From the NCBI RefSeq assembly GCF_000373265.1, contig NZ_KB890761.1:730848-794847 (forward strand): a DNA stretch of 64,000 nt, given 5' to 3'. Positions 8,118-16,337 of this stretch are shown here, piece by piece. The stretch's first letter is position 1. Every line of letters begins with the position of its first letter. Made by a program: the position numbers and the translations under genes. The notes beneath the pieces were generated by a model, which did not search any database, was not told the origin of the DNA, and saw nothing but the letters and a program-made list of their open reading frames with translations. The stretch is from Pontibacter roseus DSM 17521 (GTDB lineage: Bacteria; Bacteroidota; Bacteroidia; Cytophagales; Hymenobacteraceae).

Positions 8118-10520
8118 ATGATGCTTCTTAAGAAGAAAGCTACGCTGCTTCTATCCTGGCTGGTGCTGTCTGGGGCGGCTGTGCAAGCCCAGCAGGACAA
8201 TACCAAACTGAGCGTAGAGAAAATCATGCGCGACCCAACCTGGATTGGCACCTCCCCAAGCAATGTTTTCTGGTCTGAAAACGGCAAGAAAATCTACTTC
8301 AGCTGGAACCCGGACGCGAACCGTAGCGATTCGCTCTATAGCGTGTCAACAGACGGCAAAAACATCGTGAAGGTGAACCCACAGGAACGGAGAACACTGC
8401 CAAGTCCTTTTGGGCGCTACAACAAAGCTGAGACCAGGAAAGTCTACGAAAAGAACGGTGATATTTACCTGTTGGACGTGAAGAGCGGCAAAACGCAGCA
8501 GGTGACGAATACCGTTGAGCGTGAAAGCAGCCCTTCCTTCAGCCATGACGAACAGAAGGTAGCCTACGTCAAGGACGGTAACCTATACCTGTGGACTATC
8601 AGCAGTGGTCAGGTGGCGCAACTGACCGACTTCAGAAAAGGAACAAAACAGGCTAACGGCGATTCTAAAGACCCACAGCGGGAGTGGCTGCGTGAGCAGC
8701 AGCTGGCGCTTCTGCAAATCGTTCGGGAGCGAGAGGAGGATAAAAAGGCCGCGGAGAAGCAGCAGAAAAAGGATAGCCCATCCCGACCTAAGGAGATATA
8801 CCTGGGAGAGAAGTCGGTGGACAATGTCGTTCTGAGCCCGAATGAGCAGTACGTTACTTACAGGCTGGTAACAAGACCGAAGAGCGCCAAAGTGGCTATC
8901 GTGCCGGATTATGTGACCTCTTCAGGCTATACCGAAGACATCAACACACGCACTAAGGTGGGCGATGCCCAGGGCACCTTTGAGTCGTTTGTGTACGACA
9001 TCCGCCGTGACACCACCTTTGCGCTGCAGCTCAAGGACATTGAGGGCATCATAGACCAGCCCGCTTACCTGCTCGACAAAGACACTAAAGCCAGCGCGGC
9101 AAAAGAAGCAGCCACCAAGCCAGCCAAGCAGGAGATGCGCGGTGTCACGGTGTTCGGGCCCATCTGGTCTGACAATGGCAAGCATGCCGTTATGGTAGGC
9201 AGGTCAGCAGACAACAAAGACCGCTGGATACTCAAGCTGGACCCCGCCACAGGCAAACTGACTACACTGGACCGCCAGCGCGACGAGGCCTGGATAAATG
9301 GACCAGGTATAGGTTTTGGCACAGGTGACATTGGTTTTATGCCAGATAACGAGCATGTGTGGTTCCAGTCAGAGGAAAGCGGCTATTCGCACCTGTACAC
9401 CGTGAATGTGAACAACGGGAACAAAAAGGCCCTGACAAGCGGAAAGTTTGAGGTTTTCAGCCCTCAGATTTCAGACGACAAGAAGAGCTGGTACTTCACG
9501 GCCAACAAAGTACACCCAGGAGAGAAGCACTTCTACAAGATGCCGCTACAAGGCGGAACCATGACGCAGCTGACTTCCGGCACAGGCGCACATGAAGTGA
9601 GCCTATCGCCCGACGAGAAGACGCTGGCCATCCGGTATTCTTACAGCAACAAGCCGTGGGAGCTCTACGTGCAGGACAATAAGAAAGGAGCGAAGCCACG
9701 GCAAGTGACGCGGTCTTTGACGGAGGAGTTCAAGTCCTACAACTGGCGGGAGCCGGAGGTGATATCCTACAAGGCGAGCGATGGGGTGGATGTATACGCC
9801 CGCCTGTACAGGCCTGCCAATGCCGCTGCGAATGGTCCAGCCGTGATTTTCGTGCACGGGGCAGGTTATCTTCAGAACGCGCACAAATGGTGGAGCTCTT
9901 ACTTCAGAGAGTACATGTTCCACAACTTCTTGGCCGATAATGGCTATACCGTATTGGACATTGACTACAGAGGCAGCGCCGGCTATGGCCGCGATGTGCG
10001 TACCGGCATTTACCGATTCATGGGCGGCAAAGACCTAAGCGACCACGTGGACGGTGCCAAGCTGTTGGTGGACAAGTACAACGTAGACCCGAAGCGCATC
10101 GGCATCTACGGCGGCTCTTACGGTGGCTTCATCACACTGATGGCCATGTTCACCGAGCCGGATGTGTTCGCGGCGGGTGCCGCCCTACGCTCCGTTACGG
10201 ATTGGGCGCACTACAACCACGGCTATACCTCCAACATCCTGAACGTGCCGCAACTGGATAGCACGGCCTACGCCAAAAGCTCCCCAATCTATTATGCAGA
10301 AGGGCTAAAGGGCGCACTATTGATTTGCCACGGCATGGTGGATACCAACGTGCACTTCCAGGATGTGGTACGCCTGACGCAGCGCCTGATTGAGTTGGGC
10401 AAAGATAACTGGGAACTGGCCGTATACCCTGTAGAGGACCACGGCTTCACAGAACCAGCCAGCTGGACAGACGAGTACAAGCGCATCTACAAGCTCTTTG
10501 AAGAGAACCTGAAGAAGTAA
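8118..10520 (+). CDS. S9-family serine peptidase (dipeptidyl peptidase IV / prolyl oligopeptidase type)
   Basis: An 800-residue secreted peptidase. The signal peptide ends near residue 25 (AAVQAQQ). A beta-propeller domain follows, with WD40-like PD40 repeats (SPSFSHDEQKVAYV, EVSLSPDEKTLAIR) to about residue 540, then an alpha/beta hydrolase domain. The triad is readable: Ser667 in GGSYGGF, Asp742 in GMVDTNVH, and His775 in VEDHGFTEP. Family members cleave dipeptides after proline or alanine from oligopeptides, usually in the periplasm. The position after susCD and the amidase suggests joint use of peptides; this is inferred from context. A terminator follows at 10538-10580. Exact substrate preference (DPP IV versus acylaminoacyl peptidase) is not certain. 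Confidence 0.93.
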   Translation: MMLLKKKATLLLSWLVLSGAAVQAQQDNTKLSVEKIMRDPTWIGTSPSNVFWSENGKKIYFSWNPDANRSDSLYSVSTDGKNIVKVNPQERRTLPSPFGRYNKAETRKVYEKNGDIYLLDVKSGKTQQVTNTVERESSPSFSHDEQKVAYVKDGNLYLWTISSGQVAQLTDFRKGTKQANGDSKDPQREWLREQQLALLQIVREREEDKKAAEKQQKKDSPSRPKEIYLGEKSVDNVVLSPNEQYVTYRLVTRPKSAKVAIVPDYVTSSGYTEDINTRTKVGDAQGTFESFVYDIRRDTTFALQLKDIEGIIDQPAYLLDKDTKASAAKEAATKPAKQEMRGVTVFGPIWSDNGKHAVMVGRSADNKDRWILKLDPATGKLTTLDRQRDEAWINGPGIGFGTGDIGFMPDNEHVWFQSEESGYSHLYTVNVNNGNKKALTSGKFEVFSPQISDDKKSWYFTANKVHPGEKHFYKMPLQGGTMTQLTSGTGAHEVSLSPDEKTLAIRYSYSNKPWELYVQDNKKGAKPRQVTRSLTEEFKSYNWREPEVISYKASDGVDVYARLYRPANAAANGPAVIFVHGAGYLQNAHKWWSSYFREYMFHNFLADNGYTVLDIDYRGSAGYGRDVRTGIYRFMGGKDLSDHVDGAKLLVDKYNVDPKRIGIYGGSYGGFITLMAMFTEPDVFAAGAALRSVTDWAHYNHGYTSNILNVPQLDSTAYAKSSPIYYAEGLKGALLICHGMVDTNVHFQDVVRLTQRLIELGKDNWELAVYPVEDHGFTEPASWTDEYKRIYKLFEENLKK

Positions 10521-10537
10521 GCTATTCAGTTGAAAAC

Positions 10538-10580
10538 AGAAAAGGCGTGAGAAGATTTGACTCTCACGCCTTTTCTGTTT
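10538..10580. terminator. Bidirectional terminator between convergent genes
   Basis: Inverted repeat with arms of about 15 bases (AGAAAAGGCGTGAGA and its complement) around a loop of about 9 bases, with A-rich 5' and T-rich 3' flanks. It serves the S9 peptidase gene on plus and probably the PAP2 gene on minus. Confidence 0.85.
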
Positions 10581-10617
10581 TTGGTAACTGCGTTTTTTCC
10601 TGCTGCTTCCAACTATG

Positions 10618-11436
10618 TTAGAAGGTATAGCTCAGGTTCGCTCCCTGCGAGGCAGTACCATCCATTGTAGGGATGATGGCAGGAGAGAGCGACAGGCCAG
10701 TATTGTTGTTCTTCTTATGCAGCTGCGGCACCAGTATACCTGTGGCGGCACCCACTGCGTAGCCCAATAGGTTATCGCTCAGAAAGTGCTTTCCGGCTTT
10801 CAGCCGGAAGTAGCCAACAGAAGCAGGTATAGCCGCTGCAGCCGCCCATACATAGGGGCGGGCCGGGGAGTCTGGGTTAAAGTCATGGAACACCTTGGCA
10901 AAGAAGAAGCTGGCGCCTGCCGCAGCCGAGGTATGGCCGGCATAGAAGGAGTTCCGGGCGTTGGCCCGCATCTTCTCCGACACATCCACATCGGCGCTAT
11001 ACACCAGCGGCCGGATGCGAGGGTTAAGCCCATTGGTCATGGTGAAGAGCGCGCCGGTAACGGCCATGGTCTGGACGTAAAGCCCCAACACCTGTCCAGC
11101 GTGGCCTTTCACGTTTTCGTTCAGAAGCAGCGTAAACGGAAGCGCAAACGAACCATAGAATGGAAAGTCGCTCGCCTTTTTGGCACTTTCGGAATCATAA
11201 CCGGCGGAGAATCTGTCAAAGCTGTTCACGTCCTTGCGGTTCAGGCTGATAACCTCCTCCTCCGTCAAGCCATTTTTGTCCTGCATCAGGGTGAGTCCAT
11301 AGTAACTGAGTCCCATACCTGCCACCGTGATGGGGGCATCCACTTTGAAACTGGTCTTGTAAGGAGAATCGCTTTGTGCCTCTGCTGCCCCTGCCATAAA
11401 AGTGAGGCACCAGATGAGTATCAAATATTTCTTCAT
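10618..11436 (-). CDS. PAP2-superfamily phosphatase
   Basis: A 272-residue exported protein with signal peptide (cleavage near GAAEAQS, residue 21). It has the three phosphatase motifs of the PAP2/vanadium haloperoxidase fold in order: LNPRIRPL (the K/R..RP motif, about 140), FYAGHTSAA (the SGH motif with Ala for Ser, about 167-175) and RLKAGKHFLSDNLLGYAVG (the SR...H...D motif, about 206-224). Such enzymes remove phosphate from lipid phosphates such as undecaprenyl pyrophosphate or phosphatidic acid, on the periplasmic side. The Gly-rich C-terminus lacks the run of transmembrane helices seen in integral PAP2 enzymes, so this one looks like a soluble or peripheral exported form. It stands alone, convergent with the S9 peptidase gene. 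Confidence 0.88.
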   Translation of the reverse strand: MKKYLILIWCLTFMAGAAEAQSDSPYKTSFKVDAPITVAGMGLSYYGLTLMQDKNGLTEEEVISLNRKDVNSFDRFSAGYDSESAKKASDFPFYGSFALPFTLLLNENVKGHAGQVLGLYVQTMAVTGALFTMTNGLNPRIRPLVYSADVDVSEKMRANARNSFYAGHTSAAAGASFFFAKVFHDFNPDSPARPYVWAAAAAIPASVGYFRLKAGKHFLSDNLLGYAVGAATGILVPQLHKKNNNTGLSLSPAIIPTMDGTASQGANLSYTF

Positions 11437-11599
11437 ATAGTAACTTTCGAAACGTACAATTTTTTAATTTGAAACGGTCCTATATACAAAAGGTTTTAGA
11501 TATACTGAATGCTATATTAGGAACCACCAGAAAGCATTTATGTTTCAGAGACTTGGGCAGGATTAAGGTTTGGTTTCTATGCTAGGTGCAATTAACCGG

Positions 11600-11644
11600 C
11601 CCTGTATGTGCCATCCCTCATACAGGGGCACCATCGTTTTTTTT
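11600..11644 (+). terminator. Hairpin with U-run upstream of metK (terminator or attenuator)
   Basis: A 9-base stem (11600-11608 with 11619-11627) is followed nine bases later by eight T (11637-11644). An alternative, mutually exclusive pairing GTGCC 11608-11612 with GGCAC 11627-11631 ends closer to the T-run. It lies about 105 bases before the metK ATG, with no plus-strand gene ahead of it. It could be a metK leader attenuator or the end of a short RNA. I see no conserved SAM-I or SAM-II core. Confidence 0.4.
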
Positions 11645-11748
11645 CTTCTGCCGTTGAAGGTTTTTAAGTATGCTGGAATTGGCGTAGTTTTGTAGCCGCT
11701 GTACCAGCTTACAGCAGGTTTATACTTTGTACCTAAACCCCATTCGAA

Positions 11749-13053
11749 ATGCCATACCTGTTCACTTCCGAATCTGTATCAGAAGGACACCCTGACAAAG
11801 TAGCGGACCAGATTTCTGATGCGCTACTAGATGAATTTTTGAAGCAAGACCCTCAGTCAAAGGTGGCTTGCGAGACACTGGTAACCACTGGCCTTGTCGT
11901 GCTGAGCGGTGAGGTAAAGACCGAAGCCTACGTGGATGTGCAGAAGGTGGCCCGTGAGGTTATCAAGCGTATTGGCTATACCAAGTCAGAATATATGTTC
12001 GATGCAGATGCCTGCGGTGTGATTTCAGCCATACACGAACAATCGAGTGACATCAACCAAGGCGTGGAGCGTGCCAACCCAGAGGACCAGGGAGCAGGTG
12101 ACCAAGGTATGATGTTCGGGTATGCCACCAACGAAACAGATAATTACATGCCATTGGCGCTTAGCATTTCGCACCTGCTGCTGCAGGAACTGTCTGCTAT
12201 CCGCAAAGAAGGCAGCGAGATGACCTACCTGCGCCCCGACGCCAAGTCACAGGTGACGATTCGCTATAACGATAACCATGTGCCGGAGAAGATTGACACT
12301 ATCGTCATCTCCACGCAGCATGACGAGTTCGTGATGCCGGAAGGCGACAGCAGCGAAGCCAAAAATGTAGCGGAGAAGCAGATGGTGCAGCGCATCCGCG
12401 AGGACGTGAACAGCATCCTTATCCCGCGTGTGTTGAAGCAGCTGCCAGAGCGCATTCAGAAGCTGTTCAACAACGAGATTGTGTACCACATCAACCCAAC
12501 CGGCAAGTTCGTGATTGGTGGCCCGCACGGTGATACCGGCCTGACAGGCCGCAAGATTATCGTGGATACGTATGGCGGCAAGGGCGCACACGGTGGTGGT
12601 GCTTTCTCAGGCAAAGACTCCTCCAAGGTAGACCGTTCGGCTGCCTATGCGGCCCGCCACATCGCCAAGAACCTGGTGGCGGCCGGTGTGGCCGATCAGG
12701 CGCTGGTGCAGGTGGCTTATGCCATTGGTGTCGCTAAGCCGGTTGGCCTGTACGTGACGACTTATGGCTCTACCAAAGTGAAGGATGCCAGCGGAAACAT
12801 CATGAGCGACGGTGAGATTGCTGAGAAGGTGAACAAGTTGTTCGACATGCGCCCGTACGCGATTGTGCAGCGCTTTGGCCTGCAGAACCCTATCTTCTCA
12901 GAGACGGCTGCTTACGGTCACATGGGCAGAACGCCGGGTGTGAAGCGTGTGAAGGTTTCTTCCAATGGTCAAGCAAGTGAGAAGGAGTTCGAGACCTTCA
13001 CTTGGGAGAAGTTGGACTTTGTAGATAAAATCAAAGCGGAGTTCGGTCTATAG
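11749..13053 (+). CDS. metK: S-adenosylmethionine synthase
   Basis: A 434-residue enzyme making S-adenosylmethionine from methionine and ATP, in the cytoplasm as a homotetramer. Signatures are [18 protein letters not shown] (about 14-31, ATP/Mg site), [13 protein letters not shown] (about 115-127, the hexapeptide motif) and [20 protein letters not shown] (about 262-281, P-loop-like region). Length is slightly above the usual 380-400, with an insertion around residues 180-215 ([14 protein letters not shown]), common in Bacteroidota. A candidate attenuator hairpin lies upstream and a strong terminator downstream. ahcY at 44416 covers the other half of the SAM cycle. Confidence 0.98.
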   Translation: MPYLFTSESVSEGHPDKVADQISDALLDEFLKQDPQSKVACETLVTTGLVVLSGEVKTEAYVDVQKVAREVIKRIGYTKSEYMFDADACGVISAIHEQSSDINQGVERANPEDQGAGDQGMMFGYATNETDNYMPLALSISHLLLQELSAIRKEGSEMTYLRPDAKSQVTIRYNDNHVPEKIDTIVISTQHDEFVMPEGDSSEAKNVAEKQMVQRIREDVNSILIPRVLKQLPERIQKLFNNEIVYHINPTGKFVIGGPHGDTGLTGRKIIVDTYGGKGAHGGGAFSGKDSSKVDRSAAYAARHIAKNLVAAGVADQALVQVAYAIGVAKPVGLYVTTYGSTKVKDASGNIMSDGEIAEKVNKLFDMRPYAIVQRFGLQNPIFSETAAYGHMGRTPGVKRVKVSSNGQASEKEFETFTWEKLDFVDKIKAEFGL

Positions 13054-13070
13054 CCATACTTACGCTTTCA

Positions 13071-13120
13071 AAGCAAAAGGCCTGCTGATTGATTTCAGCA
13101 GGCCTTTTGCTTTTATTTTG
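13071..13120. terminator. Terminator after metK, probably shared with hpf
   Basis: A 17-base stem around a 6-base loop (13071-13109), followed by TTTTATTTTG. The A-rich opposite flank would let it act on the convergent hpf transcript too. Confidence 0.85.
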
Positions 13121-13152
13121 CTCTTAAACAGAGCCTGTATTTATGGGCTTTT

Positions 13153-13452
13153 TTAGTGAGCCATCTGTTTTTGCTTGAATCGCTTCAGTTGGCGGCGCAT
13201 CGCTTCCACGGCGGCATCGGCAGCGGCTTCAAAAGATGGTGCGTCTTCTTTTGAAAACAGGGTGGAGCCAGGTACGAAAAGCTTGATTTCTACTGTCTTG
13301 GTATCGTTCCCATCGTTGTTATTATGTTTGAGATACACTTCTCCTTCCACTACGCGGTCGTAGAATGTCTCCAGTTTGTCTACCCTCTGCTGGATGAAAT
13401 CGGTCAGCTGCTTGTCAGCCTCGAAGTGGATTGAATGCATTTGTAGCTTCAT
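13153..13452 (-). CDS. hpf: Ribosome hibernation-promoting factor (HPF/YfiA family)
   Basis: A 99-residue protein of the short HPF/YfiA type, which binds the 30S subunit and stores ribosomes inactive in stationary phase or stress. It shows the beta-alpha-beta pattern with IHFEADKQLTDFIQQRVDKLETFYDRV at the N-terminus. The conserved EDAPSFEAAADAAVEAMRRQLKR helix lies at about 68-90, ending in a basic tail. There is no long-form C-terminal dimerisation domain. It lies 24 bases downstream of xerC on the same strand, and an xerC-hpf operon is common in Bacteroidota. Start is the ATG at 13452. Confidence 0.93.
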   Translation of the reverse strand: MKLQMHSIHFEADKQLTDFIQQRVDKLETFYDRVVEGEVYLKHNNNDGNDTKTVEIKLFVPGSTLFSKEDAPSFEAAADAAVEAMRRQLKRFKQKQMAH

Positions 13453-13476
13453 AATCGTATAAATTAATGGTTGAAC

Positions 13477-14355
13477 TTATGCTTTGGGATGCGCTTTCTC
13501 GAAAATCGATTTGAGCTTTTCGATGGAGTTGTGGGTATAGACCTGGGTAGCAGCCAGACTTGAATGGCCCAAGAGGTCTTTGATGGCATTGAGGTCAGCG
13601 CCCTTGTTGAGCAGATGCGTGGCAAAGGAGTGTCGCAGTACGTGGGGGCTGTTATGTTCTGAGGTGGTAACCAAGCTGATATACTTTTTCGCGACACGGT
13701 AAACGAACTTTGGATACAGCGGGCGCTCCTTATTAGTAACGAGGAGCTTTTCGGAATTGTTATTGCCGAAAGTGCTTTTCTTCTGCTCCAGATAGTGCCT
13801 GATAGAGGTGACCAGCGTAGCGTTGAGCGGGATGATGCGCACCTTGTTTCCTTTGCCTAATACGCGCACCGTACCGGCATGTAAATCCACATCGCTGTGG
13901 TCAATGCCTATCAGTTCAGCAAGGCGTATACCGGTGCCATACAGGAACTCCAGAATCAGTTTGTCGCGCTTGCCCTCGAATGTGTCTTCGAACGTGAAGC
14001 TGTCCAGGAAGTGGTTGAAGGGCTCCTCTGGCACAAAGGCAGGCAATTTCTTGGATACTTTGGGCGCGCGGATGCGCAGCATCGGGTTGGCCTGTATGCG
14101 TTGCTGGCCCAGCAGGAATTTGTAGTAGGAGCGGAGGCACGCGATTTTCCGGTTGACGGAACGCGGCTCCAGGTTCCTGTGCACCAAGGTGAGAATCCAG
14201 GAACGGATAATGGAATGGTCAGCCTCGGCGGGGTCCGTGATTTGGTACGTATCCTGCAGGTACTGCGAGAACTGCCCCAAATCAGTGTGATAGGAGGTAA
14301 GCGTGTGCGGGCTATACCGCTTTTCGTACTCGAGGTACTTAAAAAATGATTCCAT
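13477..14355 (-). CDS. xerC: Tyrosine recombinase XerC
   Basis: A 292-residue site-specific tyrosine recombinase. The N-terminal SAM-like core-binding domain spans about 1-85 (YEKRYSPHTLTSYHTDL). The catalytic domain shows GTGIRLAELIGI (first Arg, about 145), a Lys in the beta-hairpin LGKGNKVR, HVLRHSFATHLL (His and second Arg, about 240), LGHSSLAATQVYTH (His and the nucleophilic Tyr, about 265-275). XerC/XerD resolve chromosome dimers at dif. The call XerC rather than a phage integrase rests on length and neighbours: rpsU upstream and hpf downstream, no other mobile genes, and no att-like repeats. No dif site was recognised in the window. Confidence 0.9.
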   Translation of the reverse strand: MESFFKYLEYEKRYSPHTLTSYHTDLGQFSQYLQDTYQITDPAEADHSIIRSWILTLVHRNLEPRSVNRKIACLRSYYKFLLGQQRIQANPMLRIRAPKVSKKLPAFVPEEPFNHFLDSFTFEDTFEGKRDKLILEFLYGTGIRLAELIGIDHSDVDLHAGTVRVLGKGNKVRIIPLNATLVTSIRHYLEQKKSTFGNNNSEKLLVTNKERPLYPKFVYRVAKKYISLVTTSEHNSPHVLRHSFATHLLNKGADLNAIKDLLGHSSLAATQVYTHNSIEKLKSIFEKAHPKA

Positions 14356-14425
14356 ACCTTGGTTTACCTGATGTACTTATCAGCTATACCAAGGTATGGA
14401 AAAATAAAGTATGTTTAAAGAAAGA

Positions 14426-14620
14426 CTAGTAGTTTTCGTTAACGAAAAGCTGCTGCTTGTACTTAGCTCTTTCTTTCTGCTTTCTTTTTGAAACAGAAGG
14501 TTTCTCGAAGAACGTTCTGGCTCTCAGCTCTTTCAGGACGCCGGTTCTTTCGAATTTTTTCTTAAATCTCTTAAGTGCACGGTCTACAGACTCGTTATCT
14601 TTTACGTTTACAATAATCAT
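14426..14620 (-). CDS. rpsU: 30S ribosomal protein bS21
   Basis: A 64-residue, very basic protein matching bS21: MIIVNVKDNESVDRALKRFK at the start and RARTFFEKPSVSKRKQKERA in the middle. In Bacteroidota bS21 sits by the 3' end of 16S rRNA and helps hide the anti-Shine-Dalgarno sequence (established for Flavobacterium). The start is the ATG at 14620. The leader has GAAGAAG but no clear GGAGG. A good promoter lies at 14654-14685. The gene is 70 bases upstream of xerC. Confidence 0.97.
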   Translation of the reverse strand: MIIVNVKDNESVDRALKRFKKKFERTGVLKELRARTFFEKPSVSKRKQKERAKYKQQLFVNENY

Positions 14621-14653
14621 GTTTTTGCTCGCTTCTTCTGATATTTAGGGTTG

Positions 14654-14685
14654 CAAATTTACATAAGGTTTTGCTTATAAAGCAA
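14654..14685 (-). promoter_or_regulatory. Bacteroidota-type promoter for rpsU
   Basis: On the minus strand a TTG (14683-14685) and TAAATTTG (14654-14661) are 21 bases apart and match the -33/-7 consensus. The leader to the rpsU ATG is about 30 bases. Confidence 0.6.
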
Positions 14686-14786
14686 TTGATTCTGGAAAAT
14701 ATTTCCGCAATCTGCTCAAAAAGAAATCACAGCAGGGCAAAAAGTCTGATAGAAGTCCTTCAGGAGTGCTCATAAGCGACTTTATG

Positions 14787-15926
14787 TTACTTCAATATAG
14801 CTCTTGATATAACAAGCTTCTGTATCTCGCTTGTTCCTTCGCCGATGGTGCACAGTTTGGAGTCGCGGTAGTACTTCTCGGCCGGGTAGTCTTTGGTGAA
14901 GCCGTAGCCTCCGAAAATCTGCACCGCCTCATTGGCTACCCGCACCGACACCTCCGAAGCGTACAGCTTCGCCATGGCGGATTCCTTGTTCACGTTCAGG
15001 CCGCGGTTCTTCATGTCGGCTGCCTGGTAAGTGAGCAGCGACGCCGCTTCTATCTCTGTGGCCATGTCAGCCAGTTTGAAGGCGATGCCCTGGAAGCTGG
15101 AGATTGGCTTGTTGAACTGGTTGCGCTCCTGCGAATAGGCTAGTGCCGCCTCAAACGCGCCTTGCGCTATACCTAGCGACAGCGCCGCGATGGAGATACG
15201 TCCGCCGTCCAGCACTTTCATCGCCTGTATGAAGCCCTCGCCCACCTTGCCCAGAATCTGGTCCTGGTGCACGCGGCAGTCTTCAAAGATAAGCTCGGTG
15301 GTTTCAGAGGCACGCATGCCCAGTTTGTCTTCCTTGCGGCCGGCGCTGAAGCCCGGTGTGCCTTTCTCAATGACGAAGGCAGTCATGCCGTGGGAGTCTC
15401 CCACCTCGCCTGTGCGCACAATTACCACGGCCACGTTGCCGCTTTTGCCGTGCGTGATGAAGTTCTTGGCGCCGTTGATGACCCAGTGGTCGCCATCCTG
15501 CACCGCTACGGTACGCATGTTGCCAGCGTCAGAGCCGGTGTTAGGCTCGGTAAGGCCCCAGGCGCCAATCCACTCAGCAGTGGCCAGCTTCGGCAGGTAT
15601 TTCTGCTTCTGCGCCTCGTTACCGAATTGCAGGATGTGGCCGGTGCAAAGGGAGTTGTGCGCAGCCATGGATAAGCCGATAGAACCGTCTATCTTGGAGA
15701 GTTCTGCAATCGCCGTCACATACTCCAGGTAGCCGAAGCCGGAGCCGCCATACTCAGTTGGCACCAGCACGCCCATCAGGCCCAGTTCACCCAGTTTCTT
15801 GAAAACCTCCACCGGAAACTCCTGACTCTCATCCCACTCCTTCATCTGTGGCTTGATGTGTTTCACGCCAAAGTCCCGAATCATGCCGGCTATCATGCTC
15901 TGGTTTTCTGTGTAGTTAAAATCCAT
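14787..15926 (-). CDS. Acyl-CoA dehydrogenase
   Basis: A 379-residue flavoenzyme of the acyl-CoA dehydrogenase family, catalysing the first alpha,beta-oxidation of acyl-CoA and passing electrons to ETF. Family signatures are present: GAWGLTEPNTGSDAGNMRT (about 123-141, FAD/substrate loop), DKLGMRASETTELIFEDCRV (about 200-219), QIFGGYGFTKDYPAEKYYRD (about 335-354) and IGEGTSEIQ near the C-terminus. The Glu of EGT is the expected catalytic base, as in short- and medium-chain enzymes. Length is normal. It is a single gene with its own promoter at 15985-16015. Exact chain-length preference (butyryl or branched-chain) cannot be decided. Confidence 0.95.
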   Translation of the reverse strand: MDFNYTENQSMIAGMIRDFGVKHIKPQMKEWDESQEFPVEVFKKLGELGLMGVLVPTEYGGSGFGYLEYVTAIAELSKIDGSIGLSMAAHNSLCTGHILQFGNEAQKQKYLPKLATAEWIGAWGLTEPNTGSDAGNMRTVAVQDGDHWVINGAKNFITHGKSGNVAVVIVRTGEVGDSHGMTAFVIEKGTPGFSAGRKEDKLGMRASETTELIFEDCRVHQDQILGKVGEGFIQAMKVLDGGRISIAALSLGIAQGAFEAALAYSQERNQFNKPISSFQGIAFKLADMATEIEAASLLTYQAADMKNRGLNVNKESAMAKLYASEVSVRVANEAVQIFGGYGFTKDYPAEKYYRDSKLCTIGEGTSEIQKLVISRAILK

Positions 15927-15984
15927 TTGAATGTTGATGTTAAAGAGTCGCGTGTATTAAACTGATAAATAAATAAAGGGTTTA

Positions 15985-16015
15985 CAAAACTAACCAAATA
16001 AGGCCAATTGCCAAA
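15985..16015 (-). promoter_or_regulatory. Bacteroidota-type promoter for acyl-CoA dehydrogenase
   Basis: On the minus strand TTTG (16012-16015) and TAGTTTTG (15985-15992) are separated by exactly 19 bases, a full match to TTTG-N19-TAnnTTTG. The leader would be about 50 bases. Confidence 0.75.
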
Positions 16016-16129
16016 TTCTGAGGTTTTGTTTACTTAATCCGGAGTTCAAACTTTATATGCCGATGTTAAAGGAACGCATTCGTGTACATGTTGTTCCGGC
16101 ATCATATGGGAGGTATAGCAAATAATTAA

Positions 16130-16235
16130 GCGAGAGTAGGTTGTACTCTGCGCGGACCCGCTGCTGTTCCGTGCCTCGGAGACTAAGCCAGCGGAGGCGT
16201 AGGTATGGCTGGCAATGTGTGATTACCTGCAGCCG
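16130..16235. other. GC-rich structured stretch in the 15927-16337 gap
   Basis: Between the acyl-CoA dehydrogenase promoter and the PHP phosphatase gene is a GC-rich patch without an open frame. It contains CCGCTG 16158-16163 paired with CAGCGG 16189-16194, enclosing a smaller CCG/CGG stem, and a GGCT/AGCC stem around 16207-16234. The flanks are AT-rich. No known RNA family was recognised. Confidence 0.3.
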
Positions 16236-16240
16236 ATTAT

Positions 16241-16271
16241 TTTGAAAGCGTCTTTAATTTGCTTTATTTTG
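16241..16271 (+). promoter_or_regulatory. Possible promoter for the PHP phosphatase gene
   Basis: TTTG (16241-16244), 19 bases, then TTATTTTG (16264-16271). This has one mismatch to TAnnTTTG. The leader would be about 60 bases. Confidence 0.4.
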
Positions 16272-16337
16272 ATGTTGCATTGTTGTGTTTGGCCGCGTAT
16301 GTGTAATGTGGCACAACAAGGGCGTTGATGTAGGCAA

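Noticed and set aside
10786..11472. 228-codon plus-strand frame over the PAP2 gene
   Set aside because: Antisense to a well-supported gene, with arginine/histidine-rich, non-family sequence; typical of GC-rich frame shadows.
11500..11748. SAM riboswitch before metK
   Set aside because: No SAM-I or SAM-II conserved core was found; only an unclassified hairpin with a T-run.
13477..14355. Phage or integron integrase
   Set aside because: The tyrosine recombinase is flanked by rpsU and hpf and has no attachment repeats or mobile genes, so XerC is the better call.
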